Below are positions 27,801 to 36,246 of a DNA stretch of 64,000 nucleotides, in pieces. This stretch comes from Brevibacillus laterosporus (GTDB taxonomy: Bacteria > Bacillota > Bacilli > Brevibacillales > Brevibacillaceae). The translations under genes were made by a program, and so were the position numbers. The stretch is taken from the NCBI GenBank assembly GCA_007833815.1, contig CP033464.1, forward strand, positions 3,094,001 to 3,158,000. Reading direction: 5' to 3'. Under the pieces are notes generated by a model that had not been told where the DNA came from, searched no databases, and saw only the letters and a list, made by a program, of their open reading frames with translations. The stretch's first letter is position 1, and every line of letters begins with the position of its first letter.

Positions 27801-29322
27801 TGGAGATTCGATCAAAGCCATTCAAGTAGTTGGTAAATTAAATCAGATGAATCTCGGGGCTACTGTGAGAGATGTAATGACATTTCCTGTGATTCATGAA
27901 CTTGCGGCTGCACTTGCAATGAATCAACAACCAACGGCTCCACAAACAACCATGAGTGGAACAATAAAGCCCACACCAATCACTTCATGGTTTTTCTCTC
28001 AGAATCTAACCGAGGCTTCACATTGGAATCAATCTGTCCTCCTTCAACTAAAAAAAGCATTTACTGCAGAACAAATAAGCAAGGTACTTACAAAAATTGT
28101 TCATCATCACGATACATTGCGACTTAACTATGATACGAAGGAAAATGTGCTGTTTTATAATGAAAAGCATCTAACTCATATGATTGAGATTGAAACGGTT
28201 GATCTGTCGGAAATTTCCTCCGAAAAACAGCTTGAAGAGCTGAAACAAATTGGGGAGCAAGTTAAAAGAAGCTTTGATTTAGAAGAGGGATTATTGTTTA
28301 AAGCCGTTTTGTTCCTGTTAGGAAAGGATGAGACTCGATTACTACTTACGGCACATCACTTAGTTGTAGATGGAGTCTCTTGGAGAATTTTATTAGAAGA
28401 TATGGGACAACTTTTCCGCGACTTGGAAGAAGGTCGTGATCTACATTTACCAGCAAAAACTCACTCTATGCAGAAATGGGCGGAAGAGCTAGACCATTAC
28501 AGTAAAACAGAAGCTTTGATGTATCAGGAATATTGGAAGGAAGCCTTGGATTCTCCCACATCAAATTCAAAAAGTGAAGTTGAAGAGCGCCTAGAAAATT
28601 GCGAGACACTGAGTGCTGAATTAACTAGAGAGTCTACCGACCAACTGTTGCTTAACGCCAATCGAGCTTACCAAACACATTCTCATGAGCTTATCATTAT
28701 GGGATTAAGTCTAGCAACCGCTGCTTTGACCAGTAAAACAGAAATCACGCTTGAATTGGAGGGTCATGGAAGAGAACAGTTGTTTTCTGATATAGATGTG
28801 ACTCGTACCATCGGGTGGTTTACTTCTATGTATCCACTTAGGTTACAGCTTCCTCAAGGGGATATCTCCAACGTCATTAAACATCTTAAGGAACAGATCA
28901 GAAAGGTACCTAATAAGGGGATAGACTTTGGAATTCTTACCTATCTGGCAGGGCAGTTCAGTCAATCTCAGGAAAAGCGTATTCGCTTTAACTTTCTGGG
29001 GGAAGTAGACAATCAATTAGACAATCAGTATCTTTCTTTGGCACATGAGGAAACGGGACCAGACATTTCTTTACAAAATGCAATGACTTGCTTAATCGAA
29101 ATTAACGCTATGATCAAAGAGAAAAGATTACAGCTTTCTCTTACGTACAATAAAAGTAAGCATAATCAAGTGGCCATGCAGCATTTTCTGGATAATATCA
29201 TCACTAATACAAGCCATATTCTCAATCATTGCTGTCAGTCAGAAGAGATACAAGATTTTACTCCTTCTGATTTTACTACCGTTAATCTCACACAAGATGA
29301 TCTTGATGATTTATTCAGCTAA
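24835..29322 (+). CDS. Non-ribosomal peptide synthetase: starter C, A(Asn), T, E
   Basis: A 1495-residue single module, ClbN-like in layout. The C domain (about 1-440; H138-H139 to D143-G144) begins YYPLSHSQKRVWYIEKTYPH, resembling the lipid-starter C domain of surfactin synthetase SrfAA. The A domain (about 455-960) pocket reads D-L-T-K-I-G-E-V-G-K, 9 of 10 to the Asn code. The T domain has LGGDS (Ser992), the form seen before epimerases. The E domain (about 1050-1490) has H1174-H1175, EGHGR and GWFTSMYP. The tail ends TQDDLDDLFS like a donor docking (COM) segment. Predicted product: N-acyl-D-Asn on the carrier. The start is TTG 24835 with GAGGGAG upstream; an earlier in-frame GTG overlaps that site. 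Confidence 0.93.
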   Translation: MTVTRTYYPLSHSQKRVWYIEKTYPHTSMYNIGGVVRMNGSVNITYLTQAIQIFINKNDGLRLHMHEKDSFVNQYVVELNDFSVPFYDFSHSIQAEEEVMQWAESEFKKPFVLADHPLFYFATFRVHEKYTGYFIKLHHIIADGWSINIMTNQIGEIYQKIKNGEKISREVEYSYLDYLQQEQKYLSSNRFEKNKKYWNEKFQALPESFLSKSSDKVEGHRKSIDLDKELSSRINEFATEHNLSLSSLFIMLVLLYQYKTQQTKDQILGIPVLNRSGNKEKNIFGMFTSSMPFRMELEDTETLTSLYKRVHNEMLSNFFHQRYPYDLLISNLELKKKGYDSLFQICVNYYGTKLVNELEGINIDNLEFYSGYQAYSLQLVIKEWSSENKITLFYDYKTSDYTNEQIEEIHSRLMYVLEQMIQQPEKSIKEVSLLSDREKHDHIYGRNQTDAFFPKDKTIHQLFEDQVALTPNRVAVRFQDQTYTYHQLNEQANRLARTIRAKGVKPDQLVSIYMRHSYDMVVGIWAVLKAGCAYVPIDPDYPTDRVAYILQNSQTKLLLSNVDVDIEGFNGEVIRLDDPTTYALESHNLTDINEPSDLVYVIYTSGSTGKPKGTLIEHRGLINYIHWAKQMYIQSQDESFALYSSLAFDLTVTSIFAPLLNGNEIVVYVENGSEFVLDTILRENRVNILKLTPAHLALISDRDNRQSSIKRFIVGGEDLKTSLAAKIYESFEGNICIYNEYGPTETVVGCMIYEYNPETDRTGSVPIGRPINNVQIYLLNDQLQPVPDGVAGEVYISGDGVARGYLSREDLTQERFLDNPFRQGSRIYKTGDLARMLASQDVEYVGRIDHQVKMKGYRIELGEIENCLTSFTSVKEAVVIDRVEENGYKYLCAYIIADEKMSIPEIRQKLTHQLPSYMIPTYFVTVDKLPLTSNGKIDRNQLPDPIVDNNTNRAGDQLLNDTEEILMKVIKEVLQIEEVGLDSNFYFLGGDSIKAIQVVGKLNQMNLGATVRDVMTFPVIHELAAALAMNQQPTAPQTTMSGTIKPTPITSWFFSQNLTEASHWNQSVLLQLKKAFTAEQISKVLTKIVHHHDTLRLNYDTKENVLFYNEKHLTHMIEIETVDLSEISSEKQLEELKQIGEQVKRSFDLEEGLLFKAVLFLLGKDETRLLLTAHHLVVDGVSWRILLEDMGQLFRDLEEGRDLHLPAKTHSMQKWAEELDHYSKTEALMYQEYWKEALDSPTSNSKSEVEERLENCETLSAELTRESTDQLLLNANRAYQTHSHELIIMGLSLATAALTSKTEITLELEGHGREQLFSDIDVTRTIGWFTSMYPLRLQLPQGDISNVIKHLKEQIRKVPNKGIDFGILTYLAGQFSQSQEKRIRFNFLGEVDNQLDNQYLSLAHEETGPDISLQNAMTCLIEINAMIKEKRLQLSLTYNKSKHNQVAMQHFLDNIITNTSHILNHCCQSEEIQDFTPSDFTTVNLTQDDLDDLFS

Positions 29323-29340
29323 GAAAGGAAACGATATAAA

Positions 29341-32300
29341 ATGAATGTTACAAAATCGTTGTGCCTACCCATGTTTTTGACATGGGTGCTTTCCTTTACA
29401 TTCTTGGTGTTTCCAGTGAATCAGATAAGTGCTGCTACTATGTTACTATCTACACAGGAAATCGAGAGAATGGAAGAATTCATTACCAAGCAAATGGATA
29501 CGTCGAAGATTCCAGGTTTACAAGTCATTATTGTTGAAAAAGACAAAACGGTTTACCAAAAAGGTTTTGGTTATGCTGATATAGTAAACAAAAAGCCTGT
29601 AACAATTGAAACGCTGTTTGAATTAGGATCAAATAGTAAAGCTATTTCTGGCCTTGCTATTTTACAATTGGCTGATAAAGGGCTGATTGATTTGAACGAT
29701 CCTGTGACAAAATATCTACCATGGTTGAACCTTTCCTATAAAGGAAAGGTTCAACCGATAACATTACGTCAATTACTTCATCATACGAGTGGAATTCCGT
29801 TCAAGTCGATAGGGTTCATTCCTGAGGGAAATGACAAGGGCGCACTTGAGAAGACGGTACGAACACTACTTACCCAAGAACTGAATCGTGAACCTGGTAC
29901 AAGGTACGAATATGCGACTATCAATTACGATGTGTTAGGGCTAGTGATCGAAAAGGTTACCAATCAATCTTTTGAGACATATATGACAGAAAATATCCTA
30001 GAAGCTCTTGATCTTCCACACACATATGTTGGCGAACAAAACGTTAACAAAGCTCAAATGGCTACTGGTTACAAGATGGGGTTTACGGAACCACAAAAAT
30101 ATAACCCGCCTAGCTTCCGGGGAAATACACCAGCTGGCTATATGATAAGTAACGGAATAGATATGGCTAGATGGATGCAAATACAAGTAGGCACAGTTGA
30201 CATAGGTGGCTTCAACCCAGCTCTAATTAAAGCTTCTCATGAGCCAGATCGAAAGGTGAGACCTAATGGCAGCGGGTCATCATATGCTACTGGTTGGGAG
30301 GTTTATCAAAAAGGGGATGGGGAACTCTCACACTCCGGGAGCAATCCAACATTTAGTTCGTTTATGGTGTTTCGTCCGACTGAGCAAATTGGGGTAGCTG
30401 TATTAGCAAATATGAACAGTGACTATACTGCTAATATTGGGCAGGGAATCATGAACTTGCTTATGGGAAAAGATGTACCTCCTATTTATTCAGACATGTA
30501 TAAAAAGTTAGATCAGTTGTCTTTTTCCATTATTTGCGTGCTTGTTCCAATTTGTTTGGCGATCCTTTTCTTACTAGGACGTATGTTTATTCAAACATTG
30601 AAGAAGCAACGAAAGTTTCAGATAACGGGGAAAGAGGTTATTGTGGGGCTGCTCTTTCATTTACTTTTATTGAGTTTATTCGCAATATCCTTGTTCTATT
30701 TACCAAATCTTCTATTTATGGAAATGACATGGGAGTTTATTGAAGTTTGGACTCCAGAGACTGTCATGATTGCTGTGTATGGAGTTGTGCTAACATTTGT
30801 TCTCTATTTTTGCTACTCGCTTCTTCTCTTGTTTTCTAAACAAAAACAGGAAAATATCTATTTTTCTTTGACGATGTTAAGCATTGTTAGCGGGTTTGGA
30901 AATGCTTTTATTATCTTCATTATTAATGAATCCTTTGCACGAACAAATAATTTGGTTAACGGTTTACTGTTCTACTTTACAATGGGGATTTTTATGTATG
31001 TTGTAAGTCAAAAGCTACTCCGTTCTCGTCTTGTTACCTTGACCAACCAATTAGTTTATGAAAAGCGGATGGAACTGGTTGAGAAATTACTTCAGACTAG
31101 CTATACCAGCTTGGAAGAGATGGAGCAAGGTCGTATTCAGGCCACACTCAACAATGACACAGAAGTGATCAGTCGAGCAATCAACGTTATTATTACGAGT
31201 GTGACTAATTTAATTACGCTAATTTGTTGCTTTATTTATCTGGGGGTTATGAACTTTTATGCGTTTGTACTTTCTCTGATTATTATCGGGCTTGTAGCAG
31301 CGTTTTACTATTTTATCGGACAAAAGGCAAACAAGCTGTGGGAAAAAACGCGTGATATTCAAAACGTTTTCTTCAAATTTATCACAGATCTTACTAGCGG
31401 CTTTAAAGAACTGACATTGCATAGAGGAAAACGTCAAGATTTTCATGTTGCAATTAAAGAGAGTTGTGCAGAATACCGTGACAAACGTGCTGAGGGCGAT
31501 CTGAAATTTGCTAACGTGTTTATCATTGGGGAATTACTGTTTATTATCGTAATTGGTTGTGTAGTGTTCATTTTTCCAGAAATTTTTAAACAGATGAATG
31601 CTGATATGCTTCGTAACTATGTATTTGTCTTCTTATACATGACAGGACCTGTTAACGGTTTATTAAATGGACTCCCACAAATCGTAATGATTCGAATTAG
31701 TTGGAAACGCATTAACAAAATGATCAAAGATTTAGATTTAGCTAAAGATCCAGAGCAAGAGAAAATAGAATCGGCACAGGACATCAAGGAGCCGATTAAG
31801 ATGATCGTAACCGATGTGTCTTATGATTATAAAAATGCAGATGATCGAAGCTTTAGTGTAGGACCTATTAATTTTGAGTTTGCGTCGGGAGAAATCATTT
31901 TTATTACTGGCGGAAACGGAAGTGGAAAATCAACACTCGCGAAGCTACTGACCGGTTTGTATGCTCCCAATAGAGGAGAAATTACCATAAACGGAGGCAA
32001 GGTCTCGCATGTGAAGCTAAATCAGTATTACTCTGCGATTTTTGGCGAGTTTCATCTATTTGATCGTCTATATGGTATTGATTCAGAGCGTCATGATAAA
32101 GAGATAAAACATTATCTTGAAGTCTTAGAATTACATGAAAAGGTGAAAGTGGAAAACGGGATGTTTAGCACAACTAGACTCTCAACTGGGCAAAAAAAGC
32201 GTCTTGCTCTTTTAATTACCTATCTCGAAGATCGCCCTATTTGCCTTTTCGATGAATGGGCTGCTGACCAAGATCCTGAATATAGACGCTTTTTCTATCA

Positions 32301-32436
32301 AGTATTATTGCCAGACATGAAACAAAAAGGGAAGTGTATTATTGCCATCACGCATGATGATCAATACTTCCACATAGCTGATAAAGTGATTAAGATGGAT
32401 GCGGGACAAATGGTGCAAGCTGTTGTAAGTGTTTAA
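29341..32436 (+). CDS. Fused membrane serine peptidase (ClbP/ZmaM-like) and ABC exporter
   Basis: A 1031-residue two-function protein. N-terminal signal/anchor (12-31); beta-lactamase-fold peptidase (about 37-380) with S97-N-S-K100, Y191-A-T193 where the fold usually has YxN, and H331-S-G; three helices (394-413, 433-454, 474-498) as in ClbP; then an ABC permease (about 505-790) and ATPase (about 820-1031) with GGNGSGKST near 857, LSTGQ near 947 and LFDEWAADQDP, the wording of SyrD/PvdE-type peptide exporters. It begins 18 bp after the NRPS, so is co-transcribed. In the ClbP/XcnG/ZmaM family the peptidase removes N-acyl-D-Asn from a pre-toxin outside the membrane. Inferred role: export and activation of the NRPS product, and self-protection. 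Confidence 0.92.
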   Translation: MNVTKSLCLPMFLTWVLSFTFLVFPVNQISAATMLLSTQEIERMEEFITKQMDTSKIPGLQVIIVEKDKTVYQKGFGYADIVNKKPVTIETLFELGSNSKAISGLAILQLADKGLIDLNDPVTKYLPWLNLSYKGKVQPITLRQLLHHTSGIPFKSIGFIPEGNDKGALEKTVRTLLTQELNREPGTRYEYATINYDVLGLVIEKVTNQSFETYMTENILEALDLPHTYVGEQNVNKAQMATGYKMGFTEPQKYNPPSFRGNTPAGYMISNGIDMARWMQIQVGTVDIGGFNPALIKASHEPDRKVRPNGSGSSYATGWEVYQKGDGELSHSGSNPTFSSFMVFRPTEQIGVAVLANMNSDYTANIGQGIMNLLMGKDVPPIYSDMYKKLDQLSFSIICVLVPICLAILFLLGRMFIQTLKKQRKFQITGKEVIVGLLFHLLLLSLFAISLFYLPNLLFMEMTWEFIEVWTPETVMIAVYGVVLTFVLYFCYSLLLLFSKQKQENIYFSLTMLSIVSGFGNAFIIFIINESFARTNNLVNGLLFYFTMGIFMYVVSQKLLRSRLVTLTNQLVYEKRMELVEKLLQTSYTSLEEMEQGRIQATLNNDTEVISRAINVIITSVTNLITLICCFIYLGVMNFYAFVLSLIIIGLVAAFYYFIGQKANKLWEKTRDIQNVFFKFITDLTSGFKELTLHRGKRQDFHVAIKESCAEYRDKRAEGDLKFANVFIIGELLFIIVIGCVVFIFPEIFKQMNADMLRNYVFVFLYMTGPVNGLLNGLPQIVMIRISWKRINKMIKDLDLAKDPEQEKIESAQDIKEPIKMIVTDVSYDYKNADDRSFSVGPINFEFASGEIIFITGGNGSGKSTLAKLLTGLYAPNRGEITINGGKVSHVKLNQYYSAIFGEFHLFDRLYGIDSERHDKEIKHYLEVLELHEKVKVENGMFSTTRLSTGQKKRLALLITYLEDRPICLFDEWAADQDPEYRRFFYQVLLPDMKQKGKCIIAITHDDQYFHIADKVIKMDAGQMVQAVVSV

Positions 32437-32469
32437 GGTAATTCATGTATTCGACTGGTAATACATTCA

Positions 32470-32513
32470 GAAGAGACTCATTTTTAGCGTGCATGGAAAA
32501 AATGAGTCTCTTC
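32470..32513 (+). terminator. Strong hairpin closing the NRPS locus
   Basis: GAAGAGACTCATTTTT pairs perfectly (16 bp) with AAAAATGAGTCTCTTC around a 12-nt loop. It lies 33 bp after the exporter stop, with T-rich sequence on both sides, and could also serve the convergent minus-strand gene. Confidence 0.8.
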
Positions 32514-32632
32514 TCTATTGGACAATAAGAATGATGGATGTAGATAAGCATGTTTCATTTGATTAATACTCGTTCTTGTCATGGAAATTCTTTTAACAAA
32601 AACAGGAATACGTCATAGGTGGAGAGAAAGAG

Positions 32633-33280
32633 CTAGTACGCGATACTCTTTGAAACAAATCCAACAATGACTTTACCATTCGAATCTTTACTAGAACCAA
32701 AGTACCAAGTCTGATTTTCTCCTACAACGGATACTTCTGCATGTAGTGACGCAGAGCCACGTGCTTTGCTTTCAGTAGATGGTGTTGCATAAAAATAGCC
32801 TTTGTCAGCTTGTATACGTACCTTTTTGGGGGTAATAACATTGTATTGGGTTAGCAAAGTTTTAGATAGATAGCCTTGGTCAATGGAGGCAAAATCCGTG
32901 AAACCGCCTTTATCTTTTACTTCATAACCATACCAGAGGTTGGTAGTAACTGAAGCTGTAGTCGCTGGGGTGCTATAGACTGGTGCTTGGTCGACTGCTA
33001 TGATGGTTTTTTTCTGTACGACTGGGGTAGCTTTGACAGCGGGTTTAGCGGCTGGAGTAGAGTTCTTACCCGGTGATTTGGCAGGAGATGCACTTTTTGC
33101 TGGACTAGAACCTCCCCCATTGTGATAATGATATTCCCCGTAGGAAAGACCCCATTTTTCACAGTTGGTACGACATGTATGACCGCCGTTCTTGTCTGTG
33201 CGACCTGGATGAGCTGATGTTTGTTGGAATGGAATAGCTAGCATGGTTACGAACAAAAGGAATAGTAGTGCTTTTTTCAT
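32633..33280 (-). CDS. Secreted YHYH-domain protein with SH3-like C-terminus
   Basis: A 215-residue exported protein. It has a signal peptide (cleavage near TSA-HPG, residue 23), then a YHYH motif domain (about 24-57, HPGRTDKNGGHT, two Cys, YHYH at 50-53), an Ala/Pro/Lys/Ser-rich linker of about 40 residues, and a C-terminal SH3-like cell-wall-binding type region (about 95-215). The YHYH domain is common on secreted or wall-associated Bacillales proteins; its role is unknown to me. AGGAGGG precedes ATG. A perfect palindrome lies in its promoter region (33325-33339). Confidence 0.85.
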   Translation of the reverse strand: MKKALLFLLFVTMLAIPFQQTSAHPGRTDKNGGHTCRTNCEKWGLSYGEYHYHNGGGSSPAKSASPAKSPGKNSTPAAKPAVKATPVVQKKTIIAVDQAPVYSTPATTASVTTNLWYGYEVKDKGGFTDFASIDQGYLSKTLLTQYNVITPKKVRIQADKGYFYATPSTESKARGSASLHAEVSVVGENQTWYFGSSKDSNGKVIVGFVSKSIAY

Positions 33281-33324
33281 AGAACATCCCTCCTAATATA
33301 ATATTGACATTTATCATAGCACAA

Positions 33325-33339
33325 TTCCATAAAATGGAA
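33325..33339. repeat. Perfect palindrome TTCCAT-AAA-ATGGAA
   Basis: A 15-bp inverted repeat 45 bp upstream of the YHYH gene, between a possible TATGAT -10 (minus strand) and its -35. It could be an operator; there is no direct evidence. Confidence 0.4.
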
Positions 33340-33503
33340 AGTTATGAATTTTTGCTGTTTTATTATTGTTAGAATCAATTTCATAAAGGCTTTTTCCAAA
33401 AATAATTAGACTATCCCTGGTATTATCCCCTTTGAGTAGACAGTGTAAAAAGCCCATCCACCTAGCGGTGGGTGCTACACTATCCTCGGAGGGGATTTTT
33501 CGT

Positions 33504-33842
33504 ATGGCTAAAAAAGGACAAACATTTCAACGATATACGATGGAATTTAAACAGAAGGCTATTGCTCTTTACGAACAAAAAGGGATCAGCTATGAAGCGA
33601 TTGCTAAAGAATTGGGAGTGCCTAGTCCTACTCAGATCAAGAATTGGGTCAGGAAATACCGAGACGGAGATGGTTTAGAGGATCAACGAGGTAAAACATC
33701 TAAAAGAGATAATCCTTTTATAGGGCGTCCACGTACAAAATTCACTAACGTGGAGGAGGAAAGAGATTATTTAAAAGCGCAGGTAGAATACTTAAAAAAG
33801 CGTTATCCAAATCTACACGGGGAGGGTGGGTTTCAAAAGTAG
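33504..33842 (+). CDS. IS3-family transposase OrfA (copy B)
   Basis: A 112-residue helix-turn-helix protein (IALYEQKGISYEAIAKELG, then PTQIKNWVRKY) with a coiled-coil tail (ERDYLKAQVEYLKKRY). ATG 33504 has GGAGGGGA upstream; the frame extends further 5' without support. It contains an in-phase A_AAA_AAG at 33794-33800, after which the -1 frame is open into OrfB. Confidence 0.9.
   Translation: MAKKGQTFQRYTMEFKQKAIALYEQKGISYEAIAKELGVPSPTQIKNWVRKYRDGDGLEDQRGKTSKRDNPFIGRPRTKFTNVEEERDYLKAQVEYLKKRYPNLHGEGGFQK
33794..33800 (+). promoter_or_regulatory. Programmed -1 frameshift site (A AAA AAG), copy B
   Basis: AAA at 33795-33797 and AAG at 33798-33800 are OrfA codons preceded by A. The -1 frame from 33800 reads ALSKSTRGGWVSKVARFAV and on into OrfB without a stop. 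Confidence 0.8.
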
Positions 33843-34693
33843 CTCGGTTTGCGGTTATTGATCAGTTGGTACGGAAGTACCCTGTTACTTGGTTAGTGGA
33901 GATAGCCAAAGTTTCCCGCGCTGGTTACTACAAGTGGAAACATACGCAAGAAGAACGTGCAAAAAGGCAACAACATAATAAACTCATAAAGGAACATATG
34001 ATAGCGATTCATCGTGTGCATCCATACTTCGGTTATCCAAGAATGCGAATTGCATTGAGAAAGAAAGGATTTATTGTGAATCACAAGAGGGTATATCGGT
34101 TGATGAAGGAGATGAACATTCAGTCCATCATTCGTAAGAAAAGGCGCTTTTTTGGTAAAACTGCATCCATTGTTAACCCTAACTTACTTAATCGAAAGTT
34201 CACAGCCGAAAAACCAAATCAATTGTATGTAGCAGATATTACATTTGTAGCACTGAACGATCGATTTTATTACCTATCGGTAATCCAAGATCTCTTTAAC
34301 AACGAAGTTGTTGCCTGGAAGGTTTCTCATCGGAATGATTTAAAACTTGTTTTAGATACTCTGGAGCAGTTAGCAAAACAAAGAGACGTGCAGGAAGCCA
34401 TCCTGCATTCTGATCAGGGCTTCCAATACACGTCTAAGCAGTACAATAAGAGACTGAGGGATTTTGGCGTGAGAGGCAGCCACTCTCGCAAAGGAAACTG
34501 CCTCGATAACGCTTGCATAGAATCCTTCTTTTCTCATCTCAAAACAGAGACATTGTACTTTTCTGAGTGTAAAACAGATGAAGAGCTCTTTTAAGCCATT
34601 GAAAAGTACATATGGTTTTATAACCATGAACGATTTCAAAAAAAACTAAATCAGTGTGCCCCAGTCGAATACCGGAACACACTGGCTGCTTAG
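33800..34693 (+). pseudogene. IS3-family transposase OrfB (copy B), truncated by a nonsense codon
   Basis: The DDE domain is recognisable: YVADITFVAL, LHSDQGFQYTS, NACIESFFSHLK. The frame carries an in-frame TAA at 34592-34594 (probably from CAA). After it the same frame continues for 32 codons, AIEKYIWFYNHERFQKKLN through NTLAA, and stops at 34691-34693, as in intact IS3 proteins. The catalytic residues lie before the stop, but the conserved C-terminal tail is lost, so activity is doubtful. Confidence 0.85.
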
Positions 34694-34767
34694 GCTTTTT
34701 TAATGCTGTCTACTTGACAGGGGTAAGTCCACCCTACGGGATCAATGCTGTTTTTTTGAAAAAATTA

Positions 34768-36120
34768 AGCTGCTACTTTCATCCTACTTGCCAGTTCCTA
34801 CGAATTCGATCCACTGCTAACTTGGATGCATTATAAACAAGAGTAACCAAGTCAAAATGGACTTTTGCCCTCTTTCCTGTGCGATATCGGACATTGTTTA
34901 GCTGAAAGAACTCCTTCAAATAAGCATGTACTCGCTCTACGGCTGTTCTCTGGTCATATAGTTCTTCCCACGTTTTTGTTCCTCTGGCTGGCGCGGTGTA
35001 CTTTCGAAGATCGGTTTCAGCCTTAATTTTATAGACTTTTTGACAGAGAGAATCCTGATTCAATGGACAGTCTTTACATTCTTTTGGCCGTACAAATTTC
35101 AACGTTTTGTACTTCTTATCATAACTGTCGTAACGATAAGAGCATTCTCGGACACAAGTTGGCGCAAAATGTGAATCGAATCCAACCATTTCTCCTTCAT
35201 TCCGCTTGTTGTAAGCAATAATCGCTTGTGCGTTCATTCGTCCGATTTGTTGATAAATCGGGACATAGTCATATCCCGCATCCATGATTCCATATCGCAT
35301 GTGATTGGGCAGAACAGTTTGAATTCCTTTCAACAAGGGAATCGCTGCTTTCCCATCGTTCATACTTCCAGAGGACATGAGGGAGCAAAGAATATATTGA
35401 CTTTTCGTACCGACTGCAAGATGAGCTTTGTATCCGAACCAAAATACGTTCTTTCCTTCACTATTTTTCTTAATGCCCCAATCTGGTTTGATAGGAACTT
35501 GGGGACCGTAGGTCCTCCAACGTCACATTTAGTTGAGCTGCAATGGTTTTTTCGTACAAGGACTTCTGAGTTTCCTTTTCTTGCTTTTGTTTGTCATAGA
35601 TTTCTTTTTCTGCTTTTGATTTACGTCCGCGTTTTTTTTATAATTTCGTCTTTTTTTCCTTTGCTACACCTCGATCACGGGATTCAAAATGGGTTGCATC
35701 GATGGCAATTGTTTCATCGCCTATGAACCCTTCCTGTATCGCTTGCAACAGTAACTTGTCTTGGACTTTATCGAGGTGTGCTGTTTCAGAAAGCTTCTGA
35801 ACGAGACGAGAGTACGATGCCTCGGAAGGAAGATTGTCAGAAAACAGAAAACCGCATTCCATTCGAAAGATAAAGTCATGTTTTAGTCGTTTTTGTAAAT
35901 CTTTCACAGTGGGAATTCGTTCTACGATTCGGGCGACCAGAGAATATAGCATGGCAGCATAATTCAACTCGGTAGGAGCACCATAGATCGACTCTTTGGA
36001 AATAGAGAAAAGAAGCGGTTCAATGTCAAGAGTGGAGAAAATAGCCTCAAAACGTTTGGGAGGTTCTAAGTCGAATAATTCTTGTATATCAAATAGGCTT
36101 CCTTGTTTTATAATAGACAC
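34768..36120 (-). pseudogene. IS1182-like transposase, copy 1 (frameshifted)
   Basis: Read from ATG 36120 leftwards: N-terminal part MSIIKQGSLFDIQELFDLEP through AKEKKTKL (stop at 35638), a basic linker KKRGRKSKAEKE, then DLRS (extra C near 35511 shifts the frame), the DDE region FWFGYKAHLAVGTKSQYILC, and the C-terminal AVERVHAYLKEFFQLNNVRY. A missing T near 34800 changes the last residues. Comparison with copy 2 shows which changes are lesions. At least three separate hits, so it is inactive. Confidence 0.85.
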
Positions 36121-36246
36121 TGGGAGTCACCACCACCTCTTAAGTTTGGGTCGCACTTAACTTATTAGAGATTTGGGGAGGTACTCCTTTTTCTATGCTA
36201 AAAAACTCTTGAGCCCGTAGGGCTTTGATTTATGAAATTGATTCAA

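Larger units (their letters stand above)
33418..34731 (+). mobile_element. IS3-family insertion sequence (copy B) nested in the IS1182-like copy 1
   Basis: 1314 bp, with ends TGG...CCA and imperfect 26-bp inverted repeats (19 of 26 identical, both finishing AGTAGACAG inward). It is flanked by a 3-bp duplication CCC (33415-33417 and 34732-34734). The empty site is visible in IS1182-like copy 2 as ACTATCCCTACGGG near 37094, which fixes the insertion exactly. It is related to, but not the same as, the element at 5195-6858. Confidence 0.9.
33372..36244 (-). mobile_element. IS1182-like element, copy 1 (dead, interrupted by an IS3 element)
   Basis: Bounded by the 16-bp inverted repeat GAATCAATTTCATAAA at 33372-33387 and its complement at 36229-36244. 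Without the nested IS3 element it is about 1.56 kb. Its single transposase frame (minus strand) has several lesions. Copy 2 (37056-38470) has the same ends and orientation. The family call rests on the DDE transposase layout and is less certain than the repeat structure. Confidence 0.8.

Noticed and set aside
35226-35726. 166-codon plus-strand frame in IS1182-like copy 1
   Set aside because: It is the complement of the transposase pseudogene, and the equivalent appears in copy 2.
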